Source: Pelagerythrobacter marensis (GTDB lineage Bacteria > Pseudomonadota > Alphaproteobacteria > Sphingomonadales > Sphingomonadaceae). Taken from it: DNA of 64,000 nucleotides. The DNA lies in NCBI RefSeq assembly GCF_001028625.1, contig NZ_CP011805.1, positions 434,001 to 498,000 of the forward strand. Direction: 5' to 3'. How positions within the stretch are numbered: the stretch's first letter is position 1; the number at the start of each line of letters is the position of its first letter. The translations under genes and the position numbers were made by a program. Of this stretch, positions 26,421 through 35,072 are shown piece by piece. Under the pieces are notes generated by a model. It made no database searches. It was not told where the DNA came from and was given only the letters and a program-made list of their open reading frames with translations.

Positions 26421-27628
26421 CAGGCGGAGCGAACCGGCACTATGTCCTGGCGGCGGGCGGCACGGGCGGGCATCTGATCCCCGCCTTCGCGCTGGCGACC
26501 GAGCTGGAGCGGCGCGGCCACCACGTTGCGCTGATCACCGACAGGCGCGGGGCGGAAATCCCCGGAAAGCCATCGTTTCTGCCTGCGCATGTCCTGCCTG
26601 CGGGGCGTTTCGGCAAGAACCCGCTGCGCTGGCCCGGCGGCCTGCGCGCGGTTCTGGAAGGGCGCAAGATGGCGCTGCGCCTGTTCGACAGCTTCGAACC
26701 CAGCGCCGTGGTCGGATTCGGCGGTTATCCCGCGCTGCCCGCGCTGCTGGCAGCGACCTCCGCAGGAATCCCCAGCATCGTGCATGAACAGAACGCAGTG
26801 CTGGGGCGGGTGAACAGGCTGCTCGCCGACCGGGTTCAGGCCATTGCGACCGCTTACCCGGAGATCGCGCGGCTCAAGCCCAAACATGCGGGCAAGGTTC
26901 ACCTGGTCGGCAACCCCGTGCGGGCCGAAGTGCTGTCGTTACGCGACGAGGAATTTCCGCCGCTGGCGGAAGACGGCCTGCTCAAGGTGCTGGTGACCGG
27001 CGGCAGCCAGGGCGCACGGGTGCTGAGCGAGATCGTGCCCGATGGGCTGGCGATGCTGCCCCCGGCGCTGCGGCAGCGGCTGCAGGTTACGCAGCAGTGC
27101 CGGCCCGAAGACATCGACGCTGTTCGCGAACGTTATCGCAGCCATGACATTCCAGCCGAACTGGGCACCTATTTCGAAAACATGGCGGCGCGCCTTGGCG
27201 ATGCGCACCTGTTCATCGGCCGCGCCGGCGCATCGACGATTGCCGAACTGACCGCTGTGGGACGCCCGGCCATTCTGGTCCCGCTGCCGATCGCGACCGA
27301 CGACCATCAGGCGGCGAACACGCGCGAAGTGGCGAAGGCCGGCGGCGCGCGGATGATCCGGCAGGAGAAATTCGCGCCCAAGGAACTGGCGAAGCAGATC
27401 CAGGTCCTGGCACAACATCCGCAGGCGCTCGCCAATGCGGCGCACGCTGCATGGAACTGCGGACGGCCGGATGCGGTGAAGGACCTTGCGGATCTGGTCG
27501 AAGGTTTCGGCGGAGCGGAAATGATGGATGTCATCCGTGTTGGCGCCAACACCGCGCGCGGCACCACACAGGGTGCCCCCGCAGCGCAGGGCGCGGCGCG
27601 CGACAAGGCGGGGAAACCGGCGGCATGA
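26417..27628 (+). CDS. murG: Lipid II synthase (UDP-GlcNAc transferase)
   Basis: Peripheral membrane glycosyltransferase that converts lipid I to lipid II. It has 403 residues. The glycine-rich N-terminus AAGGTGGHLIPAFALA, SIVHEQNAVLGRVN and LVTGGSQGARVLS are typical, with GRAGASTIAEL and PLPIATDDHQAANT in the UDP-GlcNAc-binding half. The C-terminal tail from about residue 370 (NTARGTTQGAPAAQGAARDK) is a low-complexity extension not needed for the fold. The start at 26417 has a GGGAGGCG site. Confidence 0.97.
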   Translation: MTGGANRHYVLAAGGTGGHLIPAFALATELERRGHHVALITDRRGAEIPGKPSFLPAHVLPAGRFGKNPLRWPGGLRAVLEGRKMALRLFDSFEPSAVVGFGGYPALPALLAATSAGIPSIVHEQNAVLGRVNRLLADRVQAIATAYPEIARLKPKHAGKVHLVGNPVRAEVLSLRDEEFPPLAEDGLLKVLVTGGSQGARVLSEIVPDGLAMLPPALRQRLQVTQQCRPEDIDAVRERYRSHDIPAELGTYFENMAARLGDAHLFIGRAGASTIAELTAVGRPAILVPLPIATDDHQAANTREVAKAGGARMIRQEKFAPKELAKQIQVLAQHPQALANAAHAAWNCGRPDAVKDLADLVEGFGGAEMMDVIRVGANTARGTTQGAPAAQGAARDKAGKPAA

Positions 27629-29046
27629 AGGGCGTCGCAACAGATATCGGGACGATTCATTTCGTCGGGATTGGCGGGATCGGCATGTCCGGCATTGCCG
27701 AAGTGATGCACAATCTCGGCTATTCGGTGCAGGGGTCCGACCTGGCCGAAAGCGCGACGGTCGAACGGCTGCGTGCGCGCGGCATCAGCGTCGCGATCGG
27801 CCAGGCGGGCGAGAACGTGGAGGGTGTGGCCGTCGTGGTCACCTCTACCGCGGTCAAGCGGACCAATCCCGAAGTTCTCGCCGCGCTTGAAAACCGGATA
27901 CCCGTTGTGCGCCGGGCGGAAATGCTCGCCGAACTCATGCGGCTGAAAAACACCGTCGCGGTGGCCGGAACGCACGGCAAGACCACGACGACCAGCATGA
28001 TCGCGGCGCTGCTCGATGCCGGCGGGGTCGATCCGACGGTGATCAACGGCGGGATCATCGAACAGTACGGTTCCAACGCGCGCCTCGGCGACAGCGACTG
28101 GATGGTGGTGGAAGCGGACGAAAGCGACGGCAGCTTCCTGCGCCTCGACGGTACGATCGCGGTCGTGACCAATATCGATCCCGAGCATCTGGATCATTAC
28201 GGCGATTTCGACGGGGTGAAGGACGCCTTCGTCGAATTCATTCACAACGTGCCGTTCTATGGCGCGGCGATCCTGTGCATCGACCACCCGGAAGTGCAGG
28301 CAGTGACCGGCAAAGTGCGTGACCGGCGGGTCGTGACCTACGGATTCTCCCTTCAGGCCGATGTCTGCGCGGTCAATGTGCAGCCTGCGGCGGGGGGCAA
28401 TCGCTTCGACGTCGTGGTTCGCCAGAGAGCCGGCGAAGATCGGCGGATCGAAGGTGTCCACTTGCCGATGCCGGGCCGCCACAATGTCCAGAACGCGCTC
28501 GCCGCAATCGCGGTGGCGATCGAGATGGGATGTTCGGACGAAACGATCTGCAACGGGTTTGGCCAGTTCGGCGGCGTTCGGCGGCGCTTCACCCGCGTGG
28601 GCGAGGTCGCCGGGGCGACGGTGATCGACGATTATGCCCACCACCCGGTGGAAATTCGCGCCGTCCTGTCGGCTGCGCGCGAAAGCGTGGCCGGCCACCC
28701 GTCGGGCCGCGTGATCGCGGTGATGCAGCCGCATCGCTATTCCCGGCTCGGCGATCTGATGGACGACTTCCAGAACTGCTTCAACGATGCCGATCAGGTC
28801 TATGTCACCCCGGTCTATGCCGCCGGGGAAGACCCTGTTCCGGGCGTCGATGCGCAGGCGCTCGTCGCCGGGCTGAAGTCGCGCGGCCATCGCGCGGCGG
28901 CGACCGTGGCCGATCAAGCCGAACTGGCCCGAGTTCTCGCGGCCGAGATCGGCGAAGGCGATCTGGTTGTCTGCCTGGGTGCCGGCGACATCACGAAATG
29001 GGCCGCGGTCCTGCCCGACGCGATATCGCCGGAACGCGGCGGATGA
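27625..29046 (+). CDS. murC: UDP-MurNAc:L-alanine ligase
   Basis: First amino-acid ligase of the stem peptide: attaches L-Ala to UDP-MurNAc. It has 473 residues. The N-terminal motif is HFVGIGGIGMSGIAEVM, the ATP loop VAGTHGKTTTTSMIA, and VEADESDGSFL and NIDPEHLDHYGDFD carry active-site residues. VIDDYAHHPVEI and VMQPHRYSR mark the C-terminal domain. ATGA overlaps with murG and murB. Confidence 0.97.
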   Translation: MKGVATDIGTIHFVGIGGIGMSGIAEVMHNLGYSVQGSDLAESATVERLRARGISVAIGQAGENVEGVAVVVTSTAVKRTNPEVLAALENRIPVVRRAEMLAELMRLKNTVAVAGTHGKTTTTSMIAALLDAGGVDPTVINGGIIEQYGSNARLGDSDWMVVEADESDGSFLRLDGTIAVVTNIDPEHLDHYGDFDGVKDAFVEFIHNVPFYGAAILCIDHPEVQAVTGKVRDRRVVTYGFSLQADVCAVNVQPAAGGNRFDVVVRQRAGEDRRIEGVHLPMPGRHNVQNALAAIAVAIEMGCSDETICNGFGQFGGVRRRFTRVGEVAGATVIDDYAHHPVEIRAVLSAARESVAGHPSGRVIAVMQPHRYSRLGDLMDDFQNCFNDADQVYVTPVYAAGEDPVPGVDAQALVAGLKSRGHRAAATVADQAELARVLAAEIGEGDLVVCLGAGDITKWAAVLPDAISPERGG

Positions 29047-30011
29047 GACACAGCTCCCCCGACTGGCCGGCGCTTGACGATGGCATGGCCCCCGATTGCG
29101 CGGTGGAAGGGGCCGTTGCCGCGCCCGTGCCGATGGACAGCGTGCGCGGATCGCTGACGCCCAACGCGCCGCTGGCAAAGCTCGTCTGGTTCAAGGCGGG
29201 CGGAGCGGCGGACTGGCTGTTCGAACCGGCGGACCTGGACGACTTGCGCGAATTTCTCGCTCGCCTGCGGGGCGAACTGCCGGTGATGGCGCTGGGCCTC
29301 GGTTCCAACCTGATCGTGCGCGACGGGGGCGTTCCCGGGGTGGTCGTTCGCCTTGGGAAAGCCTTCGCCACGGTCGTGGACAAAGGGGAACATGTGCTGC
29401 GCTGCGGCGGCGGGGCGAGCGGCATCCTGGTGTCGTCATCCGCGCGTGACGCGGGCATTGCCGGGCTGGAATTCCTGCGCGGCATTCCCGGTACGGTGGG
29501 TGGCTTCGTGCGCATGAACGGCGGCGCCTACGGGCGCGAGGTGGCGGACGTGCTGCTCGATTGCGAGGTGATCCTGCCCGGTGGCGAACTGGTGCGCCTG
29601 CCTGCGGCGGACCTGCGCTATACCTATCGCCATTCCGTGCTGCCTGAAGGGGCCGTGGTGGTTTCCGCCCGGCTGCAGGGCACGCCCGGCGATCCGGCGG
29701 AAATCGGCGCGGAAATGGATCGGATTGCCCAGGCGCGGGAAGAATCGCAGCCTTTGCGGACCAAGACCGGCGGGTCCACCTTCAAGAATCCACCCGACGA
29801 CAAGGCTTGGCGGCTGGTCGATGCCGCTGGTTGTCGCGGCCTGCGCAAGGGCGGGGCGCAAGTGAGCGAGAAGCACACCAATTTCCTCATCAACACCGGC
29901 GATGCCACCAGCGCCGATATCGAAGGGCTGGGCGAGGAAGTGCGCCGCCGCGTCTATGCCGAAACCGGGGTAATGCTCGAATGGGAAATCCAGCGGGTGG
30001 GGCGGCCATGA
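29043..30011 (+). CDS. murB: UDP-N-acetylenolpyruvoylglucosamine reductase
   Basis: FAD/NADPH enzyme that completes UDP-MurNAc synthesis. It has 322 residues. FAD-binding features are LVWFKAGGAADWL and ALGLGSNLIVRDGG, with GIPGTVGGFVRMNGGAYGRE and YRHSVLPEG in the middle. The catalytic serine lies in KTGGSTFKNP. The C-terminal QVSEKHTNFLINTGDAT is typical. The first 30 residues are an unconserved extension. ATGA overlaps at both ends. Confidence 0.96.
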   Translation: MRHSSPDWPALDDGMAPDCAVEGAVAAPVPMDSVRGSLTPNAPLAKLVWFKAGGAADWLFEPADLDDLREFLARLRGELPVMALGLGSNLIVRDGGVPGVVVRLGKAFATVVDKGEHVLRCGGGASGILVSSSARDAGIAGLEFLRGIPGTVGGFVRMNGGAYGREVADVLLDCEVILPGGELVRLPAADLRYTYRHSVLPEGAVVVSARLQGTPGDPAEIGAEMDRIAQAREESQPLRTKTGGSTFKNPPDDKAWRLVDAAGCRGLRKGGAQVSEKHTNFLINTGDATSADIEGLGEEVRRRVYAETGVMLEWEIQRVGRP

Positions 30012-30994
30012 CGGGTGCCTCCACGACTTTGCCCAAGCTTCATGTCGCCGTGCTGATGGGCGGCTGGGCCAACGAACGCCCGGTATCGCTGATGTCGGGC
30101 GAAGGGGTTGCCGAAGCTCTCGAAGCGCGGGGGCACCGCGTGACCCGGATCGACATGGATCGTCAGGTCGCGGCGCGGATCGCGCAAGCTGATCCCGATG
30201 TCGTGTTCAATGCGCTCCACGGCGTGCCGGGGGAGGACGGGACGGTTCAGGGAATGCTCGACCTGATGGGCGTGCCCTATACCCATTCGGGCCTCGCCAC
30301 CTCGGTCATCGCGATCGACAAGGAACTGACCAAGCAGGCACTGGTGCCCCACGGCGTCCCGATGCCCGGCGGCCGCATCGTGGAAAGCGAAAGCCTGTTC
30401 CAGGGCGACCCGCTACCGCGCCCCTATGTGCTCAAGCCGGTGAACGAAGGCAGCTCGGTCGGGGTGGCCATCGTGACGCAGGGCGGCAATTACGGCGATC
30501 CGATTGCGCGCGATGCCAAGGGGCCGTGGCAGGAATTCAGCCGCCTTCTGGCCGAACCCTATATCCGCGGGCGCGAGCTGACCGTTGCGGTGATCGACGG
30601 GGAGGCGGGGCCGCACGGGCTGACGGTGACCGAGCTGGTCCCGCAATCGGGATTCTACGATTTCGACGCGAAATATACGGAGGGCATGACGGAGCATGTC
30701 TGCCCGGCGGACGTGCCTGAAGAAATCGCCCGCCTCTGCATGGACCTCGCGGTTCGTGCCCATCGCCTGCTTGGCTGCAGGGGATGCAGCCGGACCGATT
30801 TTCGGTGGGATGACGAGCAGGGGGAAGACGGGCTGTTCGTGCTGGAAACCAATACCCAGCCCGGCATGACCCCGCTCAGCCTGGTGCCTGAACAGGCGCG
30901 GCAGTGCGGGATGAGTTACGAAGACCTCGTCGAAGCCCTGGTGGCGGAGGCTCTGACGCGGCAGTCGGAAGGAGAGGGCGGTGGCCACGGTTAA
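30008..30994 (+). CDS. ddl: D-alanine--D-alanine ligase
   Basis: ATP-grasp enzyme that makes D-Ala-D-Ala for MurF. It has 328 residues. VLMGGWANERPVSLMSG is the N-terminal signature, FNALHGVPGEDGTVQGML binds substrate, PVNEGSSVGV is the glycine-rich loop, and FVLETNTQPGMTPLSLVPEQ closes the metal site. It overlaps murB by 4 nt and ftsQ by 14 nt. Confidence 0.97.
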   Translation: MTGASTTLPKLHVAVLMGGWANERPVSLMSGEGVAEALEARGHRVTRIDMDRQVAARIAQADPDVVFNALHGVPGEDGTVQGMLDLMGVPYTHSGLATSVIAIDKELTKQALVPHGVPMPGGRIVESESLFQGDPLPRPYVLKPVNEGSSVGVAIVTQGGNYGDPIARDAKGPWQEFSRLLAEPYIRGRELTVAVIDGEAGPHGLTVTELVPQSGFYDFDAKYTEGMTEHVCPADVPEEIARLCMDLAVRAHRLLGCRGCSRTDFRWDDEQGEDGLFVLETNTQPGMTPLSLVPEQARQCGMSYEDLVEALVAEALTRQSEGEGGGHG

Positions 30995-31886
30995 TCGCAA
31001 GGCGAAAGGCGTGCGGCGATCGACGGCGGCGAAAGGCCGCGCGCAGACCGCCCGGCGCGCGCGCGCCAAGACCGGATCGCTGGTGGATTCCGCGATTGCG
31101 GCGCTGCCTTTTACCGACGAGCAACTGCACCGGATATTCCTGGTGGCCATTCTGGGTGGCGCGGCTGCGCTTGCCTGGTTCGTCGCCAGCCTGGCCGGGG
31201 TGCCGGCGCTGGCGCAGCAGCAAATGGCATCGTTCGCCGCCGATGCCGGGTTTGAGGTCCGCAAGGTCCGCGTCACCGGGGTCGAGCGGATGAACGAACT
31301 CAAGGTTTACGAACGGGCCCTGGCGCGTCGCGACCGGCCGATGCCGCTGGTCGATCTCGAAGCGTTGAGGGCCGAACTGCTCGAGCTGTCGTGGGTGGAA
31401 GACGCGCGGGTTTCGCGCCAGCTACCCGACAGTCTGGTGATCGACATCGTGGAACGCACGCCGCACGCTGTCCTGCGCAAGCCGGACAGGCTGGTCCTGA
31501 TCGACAGCACGGGGGCTGAGCTGGAGCCGATTTCACCTGACAATGCGAAAGGGATGCTGATCGTCGCCGGGCCGGGGGCGAGCAAGCAGGTCGGTCCGCT
31601 GTCGGATCTGCTTTCCGCAGCGCCGGCCATTCAGCCGCAGGTGGCCGAGGCCGAATGGGTCGGCAACCGGCGCTGGAACCTCACGTTCGACACCGGCCAG
31701 GTGCTCGCCCTGCCGCAGGGAGAGGACAAGTCCGCCGGGGCGCTGGTCGCCTTCGCCCGGCTGGACGGGGTCAACCGCCTTCTAGGCGGCAAGGTCGCGA
31801 CTTTCGACATGCGCGCGCCCGATCGCATTTACATGCGCGTGCCGGGCCGGGCGGCACAGGCAATGCCGACGCAGGAGGGTCAGTAG
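30981..31886 (+). CDS. ftsQ: Cell division protein FtsQ
   Basis: Bitopic divisome scaffold of 301 residues. A basic cytoplasmic tail (about 1-50, rich in Arg/Lys), one transmembrane helix (about 52-72), a POTRA domain beginning FEVRKVRVTGVERMNE, and the FtsQ/DivIB domain (SWVEDARVSRQLPDSLVIDI, then RTPHAVL) follow in order. Translation begins at GTG 30981, preceded by GGAAGGAGAGG, and overlaps ddl by 14 nt. Confidence 0.94.
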   Translation: MATVNRKAKGVRRSTAAKGRAQTARRARAKTGSLVDSAIAALPFTDEQLHRIFLVAILGGAAALAWFVASLAGVPALAQQQMASFAADAGFEVRKVRVTGVERMNELKVYERALARRDRPMPLVDLEALRAELLELSWVEDARVSRQLPDSLVIDIVERTPHAVLRKPDRLVLIDSTGAELEPISPDNAKGMLIVAGPGASKQVGPLSDLLSAAPAIQPQVAEAEWVGNRRWNLTFDTGQVLALPQGEDKSAGALVAFARLDGVNRLLGGKVATFDMRAPDRIYMRVPGRAAQAMPTQEGQ

Positions 31887-33167
31887 ATGGGGCTTCCGCG
31901 CATCACCAAGGTCTTCGGAGCGGTCAATGTCGGATCGTTCCGCATTTCCGCGATGATCATGGGCCTTTCCGAAACGGGGGAGATGATCGTCCTGGGGTCC
32001 GGCCACCGCGCCAGCCAGGGGATCAAGCGCGGTTACGTGACCGACATGGCGGCGGCGACGTATGCCATTCGCGATGCGGTGGAACGGGCAGAGAAGAACG
32101 CTGGCACGAGCGTGTCGAGCGTGTGGATCGGCTGTGCCGGTGCCGGCCTGGCGAGCCAGGTGGCGAAAGTGGAGATCGATATCGGCGGCCGCCGGATCGA
32201 GGAGGAGGATATCGAACTCCTGCTCGTTACCGCGCGCGATTCGATCCAGCCCGATGGCCGGATGGTGCTTCATGCCCAACCTGCCCATTATACGCTGGAC
32301 GGGGCGCACGGTGTCGGCAACCCCAAGGGATTACATGCTGAGCAACTGGGCGTGGACGTTCACGTCATGCTGGCCGACGGTGCGCCGGTCCGCAATCTGA
32401 TTGAGGCGGTCCAGAATGCCCACCTGGATGTCGAAGCGGTCGTCGCCGCGCCGATCGCCGCGGGCTATTCCTGCCTGACGCATGAGGAGCGGGAACTGGG
32501 CACTGCGCTGATCGAAATCGGCGGCGAAGTTACCAACGTGTCGCTCTATGCCGGGGGGATGCTGCTGGGATTGCAGGCGATCCCGTTCGGCAGCACCGAT
32601 ATCACCGATGCCATTGCCTCCAGCTTCGGCATTCGGCGGTTTCAGGCAGAACGGCTGAAGTGCGTTGCCGGATCGGCCATCGCCAGCCCGACCGACCATC
32701 GCGAGATGATACCCGTCAACGGACCGGACGAAGGGACCACCGGCCCGGCCGCACGCGGGGCCGACGACAAGAACCGCATTCCGCGCGCGGAACTGGTGTC
32801 GGTGGTGACCGAACAGCTCGCGAAGCTCACCGGCGAGATCGGGCGATCGCTGAAATCGATGGGCTTTTCCGGCGCCAGTGGCAGCCAGGTCGTGCTGACC
32901 GGCGGCGGCGCCGAACTCGCCGGGATTGCAGAATTTGCACAAGGGGCGCTGGGTCGGCCGGTGCGGATTGGCAAGCCGCCGGCGCTGCGCGGCTTGCCTG
33001 AAGCACATTCCGCCGCAGGATTCGCGACGCTGGCGGGCCTGTGCCTCTATGCGGCCGACGATCCGATCGACATACGTTCGGTCGGTCCGAGCTACCAGCC
33101 CACGATGCGCTATACGGGTCTTGGACTGGTCAATCGCGTAGTCCGCGCCGTGCGCGAATACTTCTGA
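31887..33167 (+). CDS. ftsA: Cell division protein FtsA
   Basis: Actin-like membrane tether for FtsZ, 426 residues. Nucleotide-binding motifs of the actin fold are present (GTALIEIGGEVTNVSLYAGG and VVLTGGGAELAGIAEFAQ). The C-terminus GLVNRVVRAVREYF is the amphipathic membrane-targeting helix. A strong AGGAGGG ribosome-binding site precedes the ATG, which directly follows the ftsQ stop. A 123-nt gap with regulatory motifs separates it from ftsZ. Confidence 0.97.
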   Translation: MGLPRITKVFGAVNVGSFRISAMIMGLSETGEMIVLGSGHRASQGIKRGYVTDMAAATYAIRDAVERAEKNAGTSVSSVWIGCAGAGLASQVAKVEIDIGGRRIEEEDIELLLVTARDSIQPDGRMVLHAQPAHYTLDGAHGVGNPKGLHAEQLGVDVHVMLADGAPVRNLIEAVQNAHLDVEAVVAAPIAAGYSCLTHEERELGTALIEIGGEVTNVSLYAGGMLLGLQAIPFGSTDITDAIASSFGIRRFQAERLKCVAGSAIASPTDHREMIPVNGPDEGTTGPAARGADDKNRIPRAELVSVVTEQLAKLTGEIGRSLKSMGFSGASGSQVVLTGGGAELAGIAEFAQGALGRPVRIGKPPALRGLPEAHSAAGFATLAGLCLYAADDPIDIRSVGPSYQPTMRYTGLGLVNRVVRAVREYF

Positions 33168-33183
33168 CGCGATGGTCGGACGA

Positions 33184-33228
33184 TTAACCACTGTGGATAA
33201 GCGGTTGCTTCCTATGCACCCCGGATTC
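33184..33228 (+). promoter_or_regulatory. ftsZ upstream region with DnaA box, CtrA-like half-site and GANTC
   Basis: Within the 123-nt ftsA-ftsZ gap I see TTAACCA (33184-33190, 7 of 8 bases of the CtrA half-site TTAACCAT), TGTGGATAA (33192-33200, a perfect TTATCCACA DnaA box on the minus strand) and GATTC (33224-33228, a GANTC site for the CcrM methylase). In Caulobacter, ftsZ is controlled by CtrA, DnaA and CcrM methylation. Function here is inferred from motif and position. Confidence 0.55.
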
Positions 33229-33290
33229 GCTTTGTGCCAGACTGTGTGGTCAGTAACCGACGCGCATACCACCCCTTGGAGCGACACCCC

Positions 33291-34979
33291 ATGAGCATTA
33301 ATATCGGCCCCGCAGCATCTGACGATCCGCGCCCCCGCATTGCGGTGATCGGCGTCGGTGGTGCCGGCGGCAATGCCATTGCCAACATGATGGCGGCGAA
33401 GATCGAAGGGGTCGAATTCATCGTCGCCAACACCGACGCGCAGGCTCTTTCCAATTCTACCGCGCCGACGCGAATCCAGCTCGGGCCGGATATTACCGGC
33501 GGCCTGGGTGCCGGTGCCCGTGCGGAAGTGGGCAAGGCTGCGGCGGAAGAAACCGCCGCGGAGATCGAGGAAGCGCTGGATGGCGCGAACATGTGCTTCA
33601 TCGCCGCGGGCATGGGCGGGGGCACCGGCACGGGTGCCGCACCGGTCATCGCCGAGGCAGCACGTCGCAAGGGTGTGCTGACCGTAGGCGTGGTGACCAA
33701 GCCGTTCCTGTTCGAAGGGACGCGGCGCATGCGCTCCGCCGAATCCGGCATCATCGAGCTGCAAAAGCATGTCGATACGCTGATCGTCATCCCGAATCAG
33801 AACCTGTTTCTGATCGCGAAGGCGGAAACGACCTTCAAGGAAGCGTTCCAGCTTGCCGACGAAGTGCTTCAGCAGGGCGTTCGTTCGATCACCGACCTGA
33901 TGGTGATGCCGGGCCTCATCAACCTGGATTTCGCCGATATCGAATCGGTCATGCAGGAAGCGGGCAAGGCCATGATGGGCACGGGCGAGGGCGAAGGCGA
34001 AAATCGCGCGCTGGAAGCGGCCGAACGCGCAATCGCGAACCCGCTGCTCGACGGTGTTTCGATGCAGGGCGCCAAGGGCGTCATCATCTCGATCATTGGC
34101 GGCGAAGACATGAAGCTGCTGGAAGTGGACGAGGCCGCCAACCACATCCGCGAACTGGTGGACGAAGACGCGAATATCATCTGGGGCTCGGCCTTTAACG
34201 CGGAGCTTGAGGGCAAGATTCGCGTATCGGTCGTTGCGACCGGCATCGATACCAGTGCGGAGGCCGCCGCGCCGGAAAACCGGTCGATGTCGCTTGCCGG
34301 TTCGCGCGCGCCCAAGCGCCCCGTGCTCGAACTTCCCAGCGAAGACGAATACGACGATGGCGAGAGCGGATCGGCAACGCCGCCCGCCACCGATTTCAGT
34401 CAGCCCGGCGGATCGCGGGACACATCGGTCGAACAGGGTTTCGACGACGAAGGCGAGGCCGACGAGGAGGGGGACGACATCGTCGATCCGCTCGCCGGCT
34501 TGCGCAACGAAATTGCCGAGGCGCGGCAAGGCGCCGAATCCGGGGAAGGCGCGACCGATCCTGCGGACGATTCGGATCACGCCGTGGTCGGTGAAGACGG
34601 TGGCTTCGGCCGCGATGCCGGATCTGATTCGGGGGGCGAAGCGCGTGGAAACAAGGCGCCGCTCGATCTCGGCTCCGGCCAGTCCGACCGCGAACAGGCG
34701 GCGAAGCAGGATGAGCTTCTGCTGGATGCTGACCGCCTCGCCGAAGACGATCGCCCGGTGCAGCCCCGCGTCGGCGCCGCCCGCAGGCGTGGCCTGGTTT
34801 CCGGCGAAGAAGGCGCTTCGAGCGGGGGATCGACCCTGTTCGAGCGGATGGCCAACCTCTCGCGCGGTTCGGCCGACAAGAATGGCAAGCCGCAGCCGCG
34901 CGACGAAGACGACAGCGATGGCGACGAGGGTGGCTCTCTCAATATCCCGCGCTTCCTGGGGCGGCAGAACAACCAGTAA
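33291..34979 (+). CDS. ftsZ: Cell division protein FtsZ, long C-terminal linker
   Basis: Tubulin-like GTPase that forms the Z-ring. It has 562 residues, well above the roughly 380 of E. coli FtsZ. The GTPase core has the signature GGGTGTGAAPV from residue 109, the T7 loop NLDFADIESVM and the usual CTD through about residue 320. A highly acidic linker of about 220 residues (Asp/Glu/Gly/Ser-rich) follows, ending in the conserved tail LNIPRFLGRQ that binds FtsA. The start at 33291 is preceded by TTGGAGCGA. Long linkers are known in alphaproteobacterial FtsZ. Confidence 0.97.
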   Translation: MSINIGPAASDDPRPRIAVIGVGGAGGNAIANMMAAKIEGVEFIVANTDAQALSNSTAPTRIQLGPDITGGLGAGARAEVGKAAAEETAAEIEEALDGANMCFIAAGMGGGTGTGAAPVIAEAARRKGVLTVGVVTKPFLFEGTRRMRSAESGIIELQKHVDTLIVIPNQNLFLIAKAETTFKEAFQLADEVLQQGVRSITDLMVMPGLINLDFADIESVMQEAGKAMMGTGEGEGENRALEAAERAIANPLLDGVSMQGAKGVIISIIGGEDMKLLEVDEAANHIRELVDEDANIIWGSAFNAELEGKIRVSVVATGIDTSAEAAAPENRSMSLAGSRAPKRPVLELPSEDEYDDGESGSATPPATDFSQPGGSRDTSVEQGFDDEGEADEEGDDIVDPLAGLRNEIAEARQGAESGEGATDPADDSDHAVVGEDGGFGRDAGSDSGGEARGNKAPLDLGSGQSDREQAAKQDELLLDADRLAEDDRPVQPRVGAARRRGLVSGEEGASSGGSTLFERMANLSRGSADKNGKPQPRDEDDSDGDEGGSLNIPRFLGRQNNQ

Positions 34980-35072
34980 CGCCGCCCGGCGTTGCTGCGC
35001 CACGGCTCGACCGTCACCCCGACGCGGGGCCTATCAACCGGCCCCGCCAGGGGCTATGTCGCCGTTTCGGTA

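Noticed and set aside
32331..35003. Minus-strand frame of 890 codons over ftsA/ftsZ
   Set aside because: Shadow of ftsA and ftsZ; low-complexity translation without domains.
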